Notes under the pieces: generated by a model | The model's database searches: none | Seen by the model: only the letters and a program-made list of their open reading frames with translations | Told to the model about the DNA's origin: nothing | Source: an uncultured Bacteroidota bacterium | Lineage (GTDB): Bacteria > Bacteroidota > Bacteroidia > Flavobacteriales_D > Crocinitomicaceae | Direction: 5' to 3' | NCBI GenBank assembly: GCA_937899625.1 | Contig: CALCCB010000040.1 | Span: 1-40,773, forward strand | Length of the DNA: 40,773 bases | Position numbers and translations under genes: made by a program | Shown: positions 1 through 9,414 of the stretch, in pieces | Layout of the letters: each line of letters begins with the position of its first letter | Position numbering within the stretch: position 1 is the stretch's first letter

Positions 1-1
1 A

Positions 2-244
2 AGGTATTTTTCAAACTTTAAATTTCCAGAGAATGATTCCATAATAGAATGTTGTGTTGATATAGAAAAGAAATTATCAGACATTCTTAATGATACAGAA
101 AATGATATCAATTCTACTAAAACATTCCTCCTTAAAAGAGTTAGCAACCTAGATAAGTGGAATGCAATCCTGAAATCACATGAAAAAATTTATTTTACTT
201 CAGATCTCAATTTGCATCGGACTTATTGTGAACGCCCAAGTTAG
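2..244 (+). CDS. C-terminal fragment of an unrecognised protein (5' truncated by window edge)
   Basis: An open frame runs from the window edge to a TAG at 242-244, giving about 80 residues rich in Asn, Asp, Lys and Ser, with a KKLSDILNDTEND segment and a predicted helical character. I do not recognise the family. The DNA of 1-180 is only about 28% G+C by hand count, clearly lower than the following gene. The frame overlaps the signal-peptide start of the next gene by 65 bases, which is long for a genuine overlap. It may therefore be the true end of a real AT-rich gene, or the real protein may be damaged. Only the upstream sequence would decide. Confidence 0.4.
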   Translation, partial: RYFSNFKFPENDSIIECCVDIEKKLSDILNDTENDINSTKTFLLKRVSNLDKWNAILKSHEKIYFTSDLNLHRTYCERPS

Positions 245-1916
245 TTTTACTGTTATTGAGCCTATCTCTATCGCTGGTGCTTATGATTTCACTTCCAATG
301 GTGATGCCGCAGATTGGGGACTTGCTGATTTAAATAATCCTGCTGATGCTGTTCAGGATACCGTAGTGATTGCAGAAGATGGAACACCTGGAATAAATGC
401 ACAAGGAATTCCTCATTCCAATGAGGCATGTTCACCTTTGACAAATGACGTGACAGGTAAGATAGTGATGGTCTATCGATATGATGGTGTTTCCACCAAT
501 GATTGTTATATCAGCACTAAAATTTTGAATGCTCAAAATGCTGGTGCAGTTGGTGTAATTGTCGTGAACAGAGTAGACGGAGTATATGCTTATTCAGGAT
601 TCCCTGATGGAATGTCAACTTCAATTCCTTTTGCATTCATTGGAAAATCAGATGGAGCATTGATTAGAAGTAAGATCGAAAATGGTGAAACTGTCGTTGC
701 ATTTATAGGAAACAAATTAGGTTTATTTGGAGATGATATAGGGATCAAGAAGATGACGACACTTCGTCCTCAAAACACAGCCACCGCAGCTTTGACGACT
801 CAAGCACAAAACGAATATGGCTTTGATGTGGGAGCAACGATTTACAACTACGGAACAAATGATCAATCAACGGTAAATATTACTGCCACTGTCGTTGGAC
901 CAAACGGAACCTGGACTCAGTCTACAGGACCTTTGAGTATTTTATCAGGAGATAGCATTGACGTGTTTACTGGAGGTACCAATTCAATTCCGGCCTATTC
1001 AATGACCAATTACCCTGCAGGTAGCTATTCGTTATCCTATGAAGTGGATCTTGGAGCAATTACTGATGAAGCAAGCTATGATGATAGTTTAGGGTATGAT
1101 TTTCATATTTCAGATTCTCTTATTTCCTATTCATTTATTGATCCTTCAACTAATTTGCCTATGGTTTCATCAAGTTGGAGACCGGGAGGAGGAGCAACAA
1201 GTTGGGAAGCTTGTATCACTTATAAAGATGCGAACGCTTCAAGACTAGGTTTGCAAGGGTTGTACTTCTCTGCTGCAGCTGGGACAAATGATCTTACCGG
1301 AGAGGAGATCTCATTGACCTTATATGAGTGGAATGATGTTTTTGCCGATCTGAATGATGCAAATTTTGGATTTAGCAATTTGAATCCAATTTCTTATGGA
1401 TACTACTATTATCCTTCTGATCTTGATGAGGTAGTTGTTTATCAGGGATTTGATACACCAACGCAGCTTGTTGATGATCAGCGCTACTTAGTTTGTATCG
1501 GAAATTCGAATGCAAATGTTTGGTTAGGATTTGGAAGAGATGCAAATTACTATGCGAATATCAATCATTATTTACAGCCTGTAGGACCGGTGTCAGACGG
1601 AACTCAATATTATGCACTAGGTTTTGGAGAAGACAAAACTCCTTTGATAACGATGAAGGTTTTCGATGCAAATGAAATGTCTGTGATCGAAAAGGAAGAC
1701 GTTTCTTTGAAACTGTATCCAAATCCGGCTCAGGATGTGTTGAATATCGAGTCAACTGCCACAGTTGAAGTGACTCTGGTTGATCTTTTGGGACATGTTG
1801 TCAAAACTCAATTGCTGAGTTCCGGGAATAATTCGGTTGATATTGAATCACTTGAAAAGGGTCTTTACCTGGTAAAAATCGATGGTACAACCTCTAGATC
1901 GTTCGTTAAGAATTGA
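180..1916 (+). CDS. Secreted PA-domain protein with T9SS type-A sorting domain
   Basis: The 578-residue product starts with a classical signal peptide (MKKFILLQISICIGLIVNAQ), which fixes the start at 180. Residues of about 60-175 form a protease-associated (PA) domain: the Cys pair, the GKIVMVYRYDG strand and the NAQNAGAVGVIVVN segment are typical. PA domains usually sit as insertions in peptidases, but no peptidase motif (HExxH, GxSxG or similar) is visible here. The middle part looks like beta-sandwich modules. The last 75 residues (KLYPNPAQDVLNIES to the final FVKN) are a T9SS type-A C-terminal sorting domain, so the protein is predicted to cross the outer membrane and be released or anchored at the surface. 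Substrate unknown. A terminator follows directly. Confidence 0.85.
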   Translation: MKKFILLQISICIGLIVNAQVSFTVIEPISIAGAYDFTSNGDAADWGLADLNNPADAVQDTVVIAEDGTPGINAQGIPHSNEACSPLTNDVTGKIVMVYRYDGVSTNDCYISTKILNAQNAGAVGVIVVNRVDGVYAYSGFPDGMSTSIPFAFIGKSDGALIRSKIENGETVVAFIGNKLGLFGDDIGIKKMTTLRPQNTATAALTTQAQNEYGFDVGATIYNYGTNDQSTVNITATVVGPNGTWTQSTGPLSILSGDSIDVFTGGTNSIPAYSMTNYPAGSYSLSYEVDLGAITDEASYDDSLGYDFHISDSLISYSFIDPSTNLPMVSSSWRPGGGATSWEACITYKDANASRLGLQGLYFSAAAGTNDLTGEEISLTLYEWNDVFADLNDANFGFSNLNPISYGYYYYPSDLDEVVVYQGFDTPTQLVDDQRYLVCIGNSNANVWLGFGRDANYYANINHYLQPVGPVSDGTQYYALGFGEDKTPLITMKVFDANEMSVIEKEDVSLKLYPNPAQDVLNIESTATVEVTLVDLLGHVVKTQLLSSGNNSVDIESLEKGLYLVKIDGTTSRSFVKN

Positions 1917-1942
1917 TCCTATCACGATCATAGTATTTTGAG

Positions 1943-1979
1943 GAACGCCCTGTCTTTTGATTGGGCGTTCTTTGATTTT
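1943..1979 (+). terminator. Rho-independent terminator after the PA-domain gene
   Basis: A perfect 8-bp stem, GAACGCCC (1943-1950) with GGGCGTTC (1963-1970), has a 12-base loop and a T-rich tail. It lies 26 bases after the stop codon at 1916 and ends transcription before the next gene. Confidence 0.75.
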
Positions 1980-2051
1980 AAAAAGTAAAACGGTATACTA
2001 ATTGTAATGCTCAAATCCTTCAAATCTATTGGGAAATTAACACAGAAAAAC

Positions 2052-2600
2052 ATGAAATCATTTGTCTTGGTCGCTTTTTACTTTTTAATCTCTCTGTCTT
2101 ACAGTCAGAGCTCAAAATTCAAAACAATTACGATCGAGCCTTCAAAATCATTTCAGAATTATGAGCATTTCAAAAGGCTGGTTTTGAATTCGCCGGATTC
2201 ACACATTGAATATTTGGAGCATTTTGATTTTGAGTGGGGTTATCAATATAAGATAAGAGTGCGTGAAACAAAGCTCAATCAAACCTTATCCGACGGTACC
2301 CAATATGAATATTCATTTGACAAGGTCATTTCCAAAACCAAGGTTCCTGATTTTACTGTTTTTCGATTATTTCTGGACGCGGATAGGTACTATTACGAAG
2401 TAGAGCCTGACGAGGAGGAAATGAATGGCACGTTGCACTTGTTGAATGACAGTACTTATTTGTATTTCGATGAGGTTGAAATTGAAGTTCCCGAGGAGCT
2501 TAAGGAACAATTCAAAGTAATCGAAGACGACAAGGCTCAACGCTCTGGCAACTTCTTATTTGTCAATGAAAAAAGGATTCGCTTGATCGGCTTTAACTGA
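2052..2600 (+). CDS. Unknown secreted protein
   Basis: An ATG at 2007 would add 15 residues, but the ATG at 2052 begins a clean signal peptide (MKSFVLVAFYFLISLSYSQ), so I use 2052 and 182 residues. The mature protein is acidic with alternating hydrophobic strands; it contains a DEEEMNGTLHLLNDSTYLYFDEVEIEV-like stretch and a final KRIRLIGFN. I recognise no family, catalytic motif or sorting domain. It lies between a terminator and copA with 113 bases to copA, so it is probably a single transcription unit. A periplasmic location is an inference from the signal peptide alone. Confidence 0.6.
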   Translation: MKSFVLVAFYFLISLSYSQSSKFKTITIEPSKSFQNYEHFKRLVLNSPDSHIEYLEHFDFEWGYQYKIRVRETKLNQTLSDGTQYEYSFDKVISKTKVPDFTVFRLFLDADRYYYEVEPDEEEMNGTLHLLNDSTYLYFDEVEIEVPEELKEQFKVIEDDKAQRSGNFLFVNEKRIRLIGFN

Positions 2601-2713
2601 TAAAATAGACCTCCTTCTTGAAATCAATATTGGGTTTCATGATCTTTACTTAACTTTAAAAGAAGTCCATTCGGGATTTGATTTAGCAAACATTTTCGGC
2701 GGATTTCCTATAC

Positions 2714-5206
2714 ATGAAACATACATATCATATACATGGGATGACCTGTGACGGTTGTCGAAACCATATAGAACAACTTCTTTCGGCAGTTGAAGGCGTT
2801 CGCAAAGTGGAGGTTGATCTCAAAAATGGAACAGCGGTGATCCATATGGACAAGCATGTTTCTTTGTCAACGTTTCAGGCTGTTTTGGAAAATGACGGAG
2901 GACATTACTCCATCCAAAATGAACCGATGATTTTAAAAGAAATGAAACCGTCAGTTTCCATTGAAAGTGGGTCAGGTATCTTTTATTGTCCAATGCATTG
3001 TGAAGGAGATAAGACCTACTCGAAACCTGGAAACTGTCCAGTTTGTGGGATGGATCTTATTGAACAGCCAAGGGCGGTTGTTTCTTCTAATCAGATCTTG
3101 ACATGTCCGATGCATCCTGAGGTGATAAAGGACCAGAAAGGCACATGTCCGATTTGTGGGATGAATTTGATCTTAAAGAAACCGGATACATCGGCTGGGG
3201 ATAAAGTGTTTCATGAATTAAAGAGAAAATTTTGGCTCTCAGTTTTATTTACTCTGCCAATATTCCTTATTGCCATGAGTGAAATGATCATGAACAATCC
3301 CTTATATCGTCTGATGCCTCAAAAGTATTGGAACTGGGTGCAATTTGTGCTTTCCGTTCCGGTTGTATTTTATACCACTTGGATGTTCTTTCAGCGAGCC
3401 TACAGAAGTATTGTTTCCTGGAACTTGAACATGTTTACGTTGATTGGAATTGGTTCTGCTGTTGCGTGGTTATTCAGCTTGTTTGGACTCTTTTTCCCAG
3501 ATTTTTTTCCAGACCAATTCAAAACAGAAAGTGGTACCGTACATGTTTATTTTGAAGCAGCGACTGTGATTCTGACGCTCGTATTGTTGGGGCAATTACT
3601 CGAGGCTCGTGCACACAGTAAGACTAATTCGGCCGTAAAAGAATTGTTGAAGCTTGCGCCTAATACTGCCATTCGGGTTAAAGATGGCATGGAATCAGAA
3701 GTAAGTATCGATGAAATTCAATTGGGAGATTTACTTAAGGTCAAGCCGGGTGAAAAAAATCCTGTTGATGGTATTATAACGGATGGTTATTCAAGTATTG
3801 ATGAATCGATGATCACAGGCGAACCAGTTCCTGTTTCAAAAGTGGTGGGTGATCAAGTGAGCAGTGGAACCATAAATGGAAATCAGTCTTTCATCATGCG
3901 AGCAGAAAAAGTGGGTGCTGAAACCTTGTTGTCGCAGATCATTCAGATGGTGAATAATGCCAGTAGGAGCAAAGCGCCAATTCAGAAGCTTGCGGATAAG
4001 GTATCGGGATATTTCGTGCCGATCGTCGTGTTGGTTTCAGTGGTGACCTTTGCACTTTGGATCATATGGGGACCTGATCCCGCATTTGTTTATGCTTTGA
4101 CAAATGGAATTGCCGTACTGATCATTGCATGTCCGTGTGCATTGGGATTGGCAACCCCGATGTCTGTCATGGTTGGTGTAGGAAAAGGAGCTCAAAATGG
4201 AGTGCTGATCAAGAACGCAGAGGCGTTGGAAAAACTAAATAAGGTTGATACGCTTATTGTCGACAAAACAGGAACCCTCACGGAAGGGAAACCGTCTGTA
4301 GAAAAGGTAGTTTCCTTAAAGGCAGAATTAGAAATACAAGATATCCTTAAGTACATCGTTTCACTTAATGCGAACAGTGAACACCCATTGGCTGATGCTA
4401 CAGTCAACTATGGTAAAGAACAAAATATTTCTGCCAGCAAAATAGAGGATTTTAATGCAGTAACTGGAAAAGGGGTTGAAGGAGTTGCTGATGGGAAAAA
4501 GTTAGCGCTAGGAAATCCTCAAATGATGCTCCATTCAGGATCCGACATAACTAAATCAATGCAAATAGAGGCATTGAGCTACCAGGAAAAGGGAAAAACC
4601 GTATCCTTTCTTTCGCTTGATGGAAATGTAGTCGGATTTATCGTGATTGGCGATAAGATCAAACAGTCGGCAGCAAAAGCGATCAAAGATCTTCAACAAA
4701 AAGGTATTCGAGTCATCATGTTTACAGGAGACAATGAAGTGACCGCGAGTTCTGTGGCAAAAGAGCTCGGTTTGGATGATTTCAAGGCTGGGATGCTTCC
4801 TCAAAATAAAATGAAGGAGGTTGAGTCAATGCAGGATGAAGGTCGAGTAGTGGCAATGGCAGGTGACGGAATCAATGATGCTCCAGCATTGGCTAAAAGT
4901 GATGTAGGGATCGCGATGGGAACGGGTACTGACGTTGCGATAGAAAGTGCTATGATCACCCTTGTGAAAGGTGATCTACATGGAATCGTAAAAGCACGTA
5001 ATTTGAGTCATGCCGTTATGCGCAACATCAAACAGAATTTATTTTTTGCAATGTTCTATAATATTCTGGGTGTACCGATCGCTGCCGGTCTTTTGTATCC
5101 ATTCTTTGGAGTTTTATTATCGCCGATGATCGCTGCATTAGCGATGAGCTTCAGCTCTGTTTCAGTAATCAGCAATGCACTAAGGTTGAGAGGAGTCAAG
5201 ATCTGA
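2714..5206 (+). CDS. copA: Cu(I)-exporting P1B-type ATPase with HMA and two heavy-metal-binding zinc-ribbon-like domains
   Basis: ATP-driven export of monovalent copper across the inner membrane. The 830-residue product has, in order: an HMA domain with GMTCDGC (residues 9-15); two short YHS-like heavy-metal-binding domains with CPMH...CPVCGM (92-113) and CPMH...CPICGM (131-150); membrane helices from about 172; the actuator TGE (368-370); the transmembrane CPC motif (473-475); the phosphorylation motif DKTGT (517-521); the HP dipeptide (557-558) of the nucleotide-binding domain; and the hinge GDGIND (717-722). The YN in TM7 and the MSFSS segment in TM8 fit the Cu(I) subgroup P1B-1. Bacteroidota ATPases often carry one such metal-binding domain; two in tandem behind an HMA is a heavy N-terminal load. 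No CopZ, CueR or CsoR gene is adjacent. Confidence 0.95.
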   Translation: MKHTYHIHGMTCDGCRNHIEQLLSAVEGVRKVEVDLKNGTAVIHMDKHVSLSTFQAVLENDGGHYSIQNEPMILKEMKPSVSIESGSGIFYCPMHCEGDKTYSKPGNCPVCGMDLIEQPRAVVSSNQILTCPMHPEVIKDQKGTCPICGMNLILKKPDTSAGDKVFHELKRKFWLSVLFTLPIFLIAMSEMIMNNPLYRLMPQKYWNWVQFVLSVPVVFYTTWMFFQRAYRSIVSWNLNMFTLIGIGSAVAWLFSLFGLFFPDFFPDQFKTESGTVHVYFEAATVILTLVLLGQLLEARAHSKTNSAVKELLKLAPNTAIRVKDGMESEVSIDEIQLGDLLKVKPGEKNPVDGIITDGYSSIDESMITGEPVPVSKVVGDQVSSGTINGNQSFIMRAEKVGAETLLSQIIQMVNNASRSKAPIQKLADKVSGYFVPIVVLVSVVTFALWIIWGPDPAFVYALTNGIAVLIIACPCALGLATPMSVMVGVGKGAQNGVLIKNAEALEKLNKVDTLIVDKTGTLTEGKPSVEKVVSLKAELEIQDILKYIVSLNANSEHPLADATVNYGKEQNISASKIEDFNAVTGKGVEGVADGKKLALGNPQMMLHSGSDITKSMQIEALSYQEKGKTVSFLSLDGNVVGFIVIGDKIKQSAAKAIKDLQQKGIRVIMFTGDNEVTASSVAKELGLDDFKAGMLPQNKMKEVESMQDEGRVVAMAGDGINDAPALAKSDVGIAMGTGTDVAIESAMITLVKGDLHGIVKARNLSHAVMRNIKQNLFFAMFYNILGVPIAAGLLYPFFGVLLSPMIAALAMSFSSVSVISNALRLRGVKI

Positions 5207-5274
5207 TTTTAATGGTAGCGATATAAATTATCAGTTATGTGATTAATTTGGAGGCCTGAATCAGAAATTGAAGT

Positions 5275-5958
5275 ATGTCGAGAATTGAGAAAATTCAAGA
5301 ATTGGTGCGCGCAGAGGAAAAAGCAAAAGTGCTTTTTCAGGAGCTTGAAAACCGTAACTATATCCTTGGCGGAATCAGCGAGAAGGAATTGAATCAAAGC
5401 GTTTATGACTTGGCGTTTGAATTATTTGGAATTAAAAAATACTGGCATAAACGTATCGTAAGGGCGGGTAGCAATACACTCTTGCCTTATCGACATAATC
5501 CAGAAAATTTCACCATCAGGGAAAATGACATATTATTCCTGGATTTCGGTCCGGTCTTCGATGAATGGGAGGCGGATTTTGGAAGGACGTATGTATTGGG
5601 AAGTGATCCAAAAATGCTGAAAATTCAACAAGATATTGAAGCTGCTTGGAACGAGGGGAGGGAATTTTATCTCGCAAATTTGGAGACAATTACAGGGGCA
5701 GAATTTTACGCTTTCACCAGGGAATTAGCTGGGAAATACGGTTGGGAATTTGGAAATGAACATTGCGGTCATTTGATCGGTAATTTCCCTCACGAAAAAA
5801 TACAGGGAGAAGAATTGGTGAATTACATTCATCCTGATAATCAAATACCAATGTCGTCGAAAGATAAAAATAACGATGATCGATTCTGGATCTATGAGAT
5901 CCATTTTGTAGATGAAGAGCTACAGATAGGAGGATTTTTTGAACAGTTTCTGAATTGA
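5275..5958 (+). CDS. M24 family metallopeptidase-like (Xaa-Pro aminopeptidase-type) protein, catalytic domain only
   Basis: The 227 residues correspond to a pita-bread fold (M24) domain without the N-terminal creatinase-type domain usual in Xaa-Pro aminopeptidases. The five metal ligands expected for the family are present: D90 and D101 (LDFGP...EADFGRTY), H166 (HCGHLIG), E208 (IYEIH) and E223 (GFFEQ). The enzyme is therefore predicted to be an active dinuclear metallohydrolase in the cytoplasm; there is no signal peptide. The substrate is not determinable and could be a dipeptide or a small amidino compound, as in creatinase relatives. It lies 68 bases after copA on the same strand, and a bidirectional hairpin follows it. 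Confidence 0.82.
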   Translation: MSRIEKIQELVRAEEKAKVLFQELENRNYILGGISEKELNQSVYDLAFELFGIKKYWHKRIVRAGSNTLLPYRHNPENFTIRENDILFLDFGPVFDEWEADFGRTYVLGSDPKMLKIQQDIEAAWNEGREFYLANLETITGAEFYAFTRELAGKYGWEFGNEHCGHLIGNFPHEKIQGEELVNYIHPDNQIPMSSKDKNNDDRFWIYEIHFVDEELQIGGFFEQFLN

Positions 5959-5973
5959 ATACCTAGAATAAAA

Positions 5974-5995
5974 AAGGCCCGATAAATCGGGCCTT
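5974..5995. terminator. Bidirectional terminator between convergent genes
   Basis: A perfect 10-bp stem, AAGGCCCGAT with ATCGGGCCTT, has a 2-base apparent loop. It sits between the M24 gene and the minus-strand propeller gene. The A-run at 5969-5975 makes a U-tract for the minus transcript, so it is strongest in that direction. Confidence 0.85.
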
Positions 5996-5999
5996 CATG

Positions 6000-7244
6000 T
6001 TAATTGACGATGAGTTTCTTTACAATTCCCTCATTGGAACTTTTGACGAAATAACCCCCCTTTTGCCAGTTGGAGACATTAATCGTAACTTGATCCGCCA
6101 CGTCGAGAGTTTCAATCATTCTCCCATTTGCATCTGTAATCTCAAAATTTGCCTGTCCTGGATATTCTAAGGTTACATTCTCATTCCCGGGATTAGGGAA
6201 AATGGATATATTGATGTTTTGATTTTCCTCAACACCAACGACCGGAAAATTGCGGATCACATATCCATTCTCTCCAACACCGTAAACATAATTGTTCCCG
6301 TAAGCATCGATCGATAAGATCTTTTCATTCACCATTTCATAGCTCCAGGCGCTATTCAGATCCATTTGATGCATGTAGTGTGGTCCAGCCGCTTGAGATG
6401 CACTTGAATACAGATATCCATTCGATCCCTTTTTAAATGCAAACCATGATGCATAGAAGATGACATCTCCACCCAAGGGCTGGGCAACCCACCATGTCGC
6501 TCCAGCATCATTTGACTGAAACCAAAGATATTCACCACTATACAATTCATGTCCAGCAAAGACAAGAGTGTCATTAACAATGATGATATCCGTAAGATGA
6601 TAACTTGGATCTGGTATTAAGGTGCTCACTTGGTTCCAGTTTTGACCTCCATCAGTGCTTCGTAGAATTACGTCACTATTCACTGAGGCGATTCCAAGAT
6701 TCCCTCTGAATTGAATATCCTTTACATAATGCATTGCATTGAAGGTTTCATGATCGTCCATTTTTTCTGACCATACACCATTATTATATTCAAAAATCAT
6801 TGTGCTTTGGAAACAGCCTGCTCCTCCTACAAAAAAATGATTTTCATCTATTACGTGCAGGGTTGAGCGGTAGCAAAAAGCACCCATTGATGGATCATCT
6901 AATTCAATCCAGGTTGATCCCCCATCTATTGTCTTATACAATCCTATTGTTCCTTCTAATGTTGCAAATCCTACATCTGGGTCTACAAATTGAAGGTCTT
7001 TAAAATGAATTGGACCAGCTGCATTAATTCCAGTATAGTTAACTGCTTCCCATGTTGTCCCGGAATCATAGGTCTTTAATAAAACTCCATTATTCCCTCC
7101 GATATATCCAACTCCAAAACCGTTTTGAACAAAATGGATCACATTTAGTTGTTCTGTAGTCGGTACACCTACTTGATGCCATGTCTGTCCGATTGCAAAC
7201 GAACAGAAAAGAACTGCTAATAAGATTGGAATAAACTTTTTCAT
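6000..7244 (-). CDS. Secreted Asp-box (BNR/YCF48-like) beta-propeller protein with T9SS sorting domain
   Basis: An ATG at 7250 would add two residues; the ATG at 7244 starts the signal peptide MKKFIPILLAVLFCSFAIGQ. Four sialidase-type Asp boxes are visible (YDSGTTW, IDGGSTW, TDGGQNW, NDAGATW), each at the end of a blade. This indicates a secreted beta-propeller of the YCF48/BNR type. The last roughly 75 residues (ISIFPNPGNENVTLEY to KKLIVN) are a T9SS type-A sorting domain. Known members are surface or extracellular; catalytic activity cannot be read from Asp boxes alone. A TAGTTTTG -7 box lies 18-25 bases upstream, so it probably has its own promoter although the AraC gene lies just upstream on the same strand. 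Confidence 0.85.
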   Translation of the reverse strand: MKKFIPILLAVLFCSFAIGQTWHQVGVPTTEQLNVIHFVQNGFGVGYIGGNNGVLLKTYDSGTTWEAVNYTGINAAGPIHFKDLQFVDPDVGFATLEGTIGLYKTIDGGSTWIELDDPSMGAFCYRSTLHVIDENHFFVGGAGCFQSTMIFEYNNGVWSEKMDDHETFNAMHYVKDIQFRGNLGIASVNSDVILRSTDGGQNWNQVSTLIPDPSYHLTDIIIVNDTLVFAGHELYSGEYLWFQSNDAGATWWVAQPLGGDVIFYASWFAFKKGSNGYLYSSASQAAGPHYMHQMDLNSAWSYEMVNEKILSIDAYGNNYVYGVGENGYVIRNFPVVGVEENQNINISIFPNPGNENVTLEYPGQANFEITDANGRMIETLDVADQVTINVSNWQKGGYFVKSSNEGIVKKLIVN

Positions 7245-7267
7245 AATCATTGTTTTAGTATTTAAAG

Positions 7268-7275
7268 CAAAACTA
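7268..7275 (-). promoter_or_regulatory. Bacteroidota -7 promoter box (TAGTTTTG) for the propeller gene
   Basis: Read on the minus strand, 7275-7268 is TAGTTTTG, an exact match to TAnnTTTG. A possible TTG -33 element at 7292-7294 is separated by 16 bases, slightly short. The implied start of transcription near 7263 leaves a leader of about 19 bases. Confidence 0.45.
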
Positions 7276-7316
7276 CGTCACCAAAAGATTGCAATCCATG
7301 TACAATTCTGCAAAAA

Positions 7317-8141
7317 TCATGTATTATTCTGAAAGTCAAGCGGAGCTAGTCCGGTTTGCGATTTAAAGAATTTCGAAAAATGAGCTGGGTCGTCAAAATT
7401 TAGCGAATACGCAACTTCTTTAATGTTCATACCTGTTCTCAGAAATCGCTTGGCCTCCATAATTACCTGCTGATAAATAATCTCACTGGCCGTTTTACCA
7501 GTTTGCTTTTTAACGATCTCATTGAGTGATCGGTCACTGATGTTTAATGCATCAGCATATTCTTTGACTTTCTTTAACGTCTTGAAATTGGTCTTTAACA
7601 ATTTCCGAAATTGAAAATAAATTGTGTTTATCCCTGTCGGATCAAGTGCCTTATTATCCATACAGCAGATAAAAAGAAATTGAAGATCATTGACTAATTT
7701 CAATCGATCCAATGAAGAATCAGATTTACATCGATTATATATGTTCTTTACTTTTTCTCGTAGTTCTTTTTTAATGCTTTCTGTGAATCTGTATACAGGA
7801 GATAATTCATCTGAAGCTAAAAGGCTGTGTTCGAAAAGAAAGGATTCGATCTCTTTGGGATGATCCATAGATTCCAGAGTGAACAATACTACATATCCCT
7901 CTGAATCAAGGGCTCTATTCATCTGATGCACTTGTCCAGGACCTATAATATGAACGCTGTTCCCGTGTATGGGGAATTCAATAAAGTCAATGAAATGTGA
8001 ACCGCCACCCTCGAAAAAATAAAAAAATTCGTAGTAGTCATGGCGATGAGGTTCTGTATGGTCGTATTCATTCAATTGTTCCAGATGGTTGACAACGATA
8101 GCCATTTTGGAGGTTTTGTCTGAATGTTGGGTTGGAATCAT
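7317..8141 (-). CDS. AraC family transcriptional regulator with N-terminal cupin
   Basis: The 274-residue DNA-binding regulator has an N-terminal cupin sensor (HRHDYYEFFYFFEGG at about 32-46, then HIIGPGQVHQM) and a C-terminal pair of helix-turn-helix motifs. The first HTH contains NISDRSLNEIVKKQTG; the second contains MNIKEVAYSLNFDDPAHFSKFFKSQTG, and the domain ends in the usual Pro-x-x-Phe context (LAPLDFQN). The effector is unknown. The gene is 27 bases downstream of a lipoprotein gene on the same strand and 72 bases upstream of the propeller gene, which may be a target; that link is only positional. Confidence 0.9.
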   Translation of the reverse strand: MIPTQHSDKTSKMAIVVNHLEQLNEYDHTEPHRHDYYEFFYFFEGGGSHFIDFIEFPIHGNSVHIIGPGQVHQMNRALDSEGYVVLFTLESMDHPKEIESFLFEHSLLASDELSPVYRFTESIKKELREKVKNIYNRCKSDSSLDRLKLVNDLQFLFICCMDNKALDPTGINTIYFQFRKLLKTNFKTLKKVKEYADALNISDRSLNEIVKKQTGKTASEIIYQQVIMEAKRFLRTGMNIKEVAYSLNFDDPAHFSKFFKSQTGLAPLDFQNNT

Positions 8142-8168
8142 TATTAAAATTTCTAAAAGTGATGACGA

Positions 8169-8591
8169 TTAAAGTTTCCAACCTTCTACATTATATGTAG
8201 AGTAAGATGAGGTATAACTCGGAGGCGCGGGTAGAATGTTATTAAAAAAATGAACTGAATCAAGCGACCATTTTTCATCTCCATTTTCATTCAAATCGAA
8301 GATTTCATCCATGCAAGTGCTGCAGTATTTTATGATAAACTGATTTTTGTTAGGACCTAGTCGAATTGAACCGGTGCTGTCATTGTAACCGGTTGAAGAA
8401 GATTCTGTGCAGGTCCATACGGGAGTCTGGCCACTGTAATCGTAAAAGCCTGAAAAATGGTAACTATTCGATTTAAAATTCCAATCCCCGACATACTTCA
8501 TTCTGGGATCAGGAACTACCTTGTCTTTTGAGCAGCTAAAGCTCAAAATTACTATACCTGAGATCAAATAAAGTTGAAAGAACCTGTTCAT
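8169..8591 (-). CDS. Small unknown lipoprotein
   Basis: The 140-residue product has a type II signal peptide with the lipobox LSFSC (Cys20), followed by SKDK, so it is predicted to be lipidated. The mature part contains YVGDWNF, typical of small lipocalin-like Bacteroidota lipoproteins, and a CSTCMDEIFD pair of cysteines that could form a disulfide. No enzymatic motif is seen. It lies 27 bases ahead of the AraC gene in the same orientation and may be cotranscribed with it. Confidence 0.7.
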   Translation of the reverse strand: MNRFFQLYLISGIVILSFSCSKDKVVPDPRMKYVGDWNFKSNSYHFSGFYDYSGQTPVWTCTESSSTGYNDSTGSIRLGPNKNQFIIKYCSTCMDEIFDLNENGDEKWSLDSVHFFNNILPAPPSYTSSYSTYNVEGWKL

Positions 8592-8690
8592 TTTGCAAGT
8601 ATTTCAAGACCAATATAGGACTTATTACTTTCAAAACGAAGGGATTATCAGAAAGGTTGAAGGAAACAATAGATTCGAGAATAAATGAGC

Positions 8691-9287
8691 CTAGTTTTTG
8701 AAATTCACCAATTCAACAATGATCTCATTTTTTCTGGCAACCACCGCATATGGAGGATTGTAGCCCAAGTATATGAATTTCCCGGTATGTTGAATATTGT
8801 TCTTCTTTAGTAGCTCATTTAGTTTATTCTGATACTCTTTGATTCTCTCATCATTTGCCCAGCCTCCAAAACGAATAGCAGCCATGATACTTTCAGGTTT
8901 TTGTTCAAAAAAGATCTTATCGCTATTCGGCTTTGGAAGATCTTTCTCATTGTATTTAGAGGGAACCATGAATGACATTTTCGTGCTGTCTCCAATTTCC
9001 ATGGCAACCGGTGAGGTCATAGCAATTTTTTCTCCTTCTTCATTACCTCCAAAGATATATCCGGCCAACACTCTGAACCCTTTGTTTGAAGAAGCCTCAT
9101 AGGTTGTATCATTCACTATAACACTTGAAAACAATGCAGATTCGTATGAGCGTACTTCAAAATCATCATACGCTTTGATCACTTTATATTCATGTTTTTC
9201 AATTCCAGAGGTAGATAACATTACAAATGATTGAAGTATTACAAATAATCCAACTAACGTTACTGATATTATAATTAGAGTTTTCAT
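8691..9287 (-). CDS. SOUL family heme-binding protein
   Basis: The 198 residues begin with one hydrophobic segment (about 3-27), a signal anchor or signal peptide, followed by a complete SOUL/HBP domain. Diagnostic stretches are FEVRSYESALFSSV, GFRVLAGYIFGGNEEGEKIAMTSPV and MSFMVPSKY, plus a C-terminal GYNPPYAVVARKNEI. SOUL proteins bind heme or other tetrapyrroles, and bacterial members often occur as periplasmic or membrane-anchored proteins of unsettled role. No heme synthesis or uptake gene is nearby. The preceding gene on this strand ends at a terminator (9345-9372), so this gene needs its own promoter, which I could not identify with confidence. Confidence 0.88.
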   Translation of the reverse strand: MKTLIIISVTLVGLFVILQSFVMLSTSGIEKHEYKVIKAYDDFEVRSYESALFSSVIVNDTTYEASSNKGFRVLAGYIFGGNEEGEKIAMTSPVAMEIGDSTKMSFMVPSKYNEKDLPKPNSDKIFFEQKPESIMAAIRFGGWANDERIKEYQNKLNELLKKNNIQHTGKFIYLGYNPPYAVVARKNEIIVELVNFKN

Positions 9288-9344
9288 TGAACTTTTTTAT
9301 TTAAACAATCATTTTACAGGAAAGTTTTAAATTGTTTGAAATAA

Positions 9345-9372
9345 AAAAATCCCAGAATAATCCGGGATTTTT
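9345..9372 (-). terminator. Rho-independent terminator after the SprB-repeat gene
   Basis: Stem AAAAATCCC (9345-9353) pairs with GGGATTTTT (9364-9372) around a 10-base loop. Read on the minus strand it ends in a T-run. It is 43 bases after the stop of the 9415-10248 gene. Confidence 0.8.
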
Positions 9373-9414
9373 AAAACTAAACCTAAACTACTTATGAAAG
9401 GCGTTCAATGTTTT

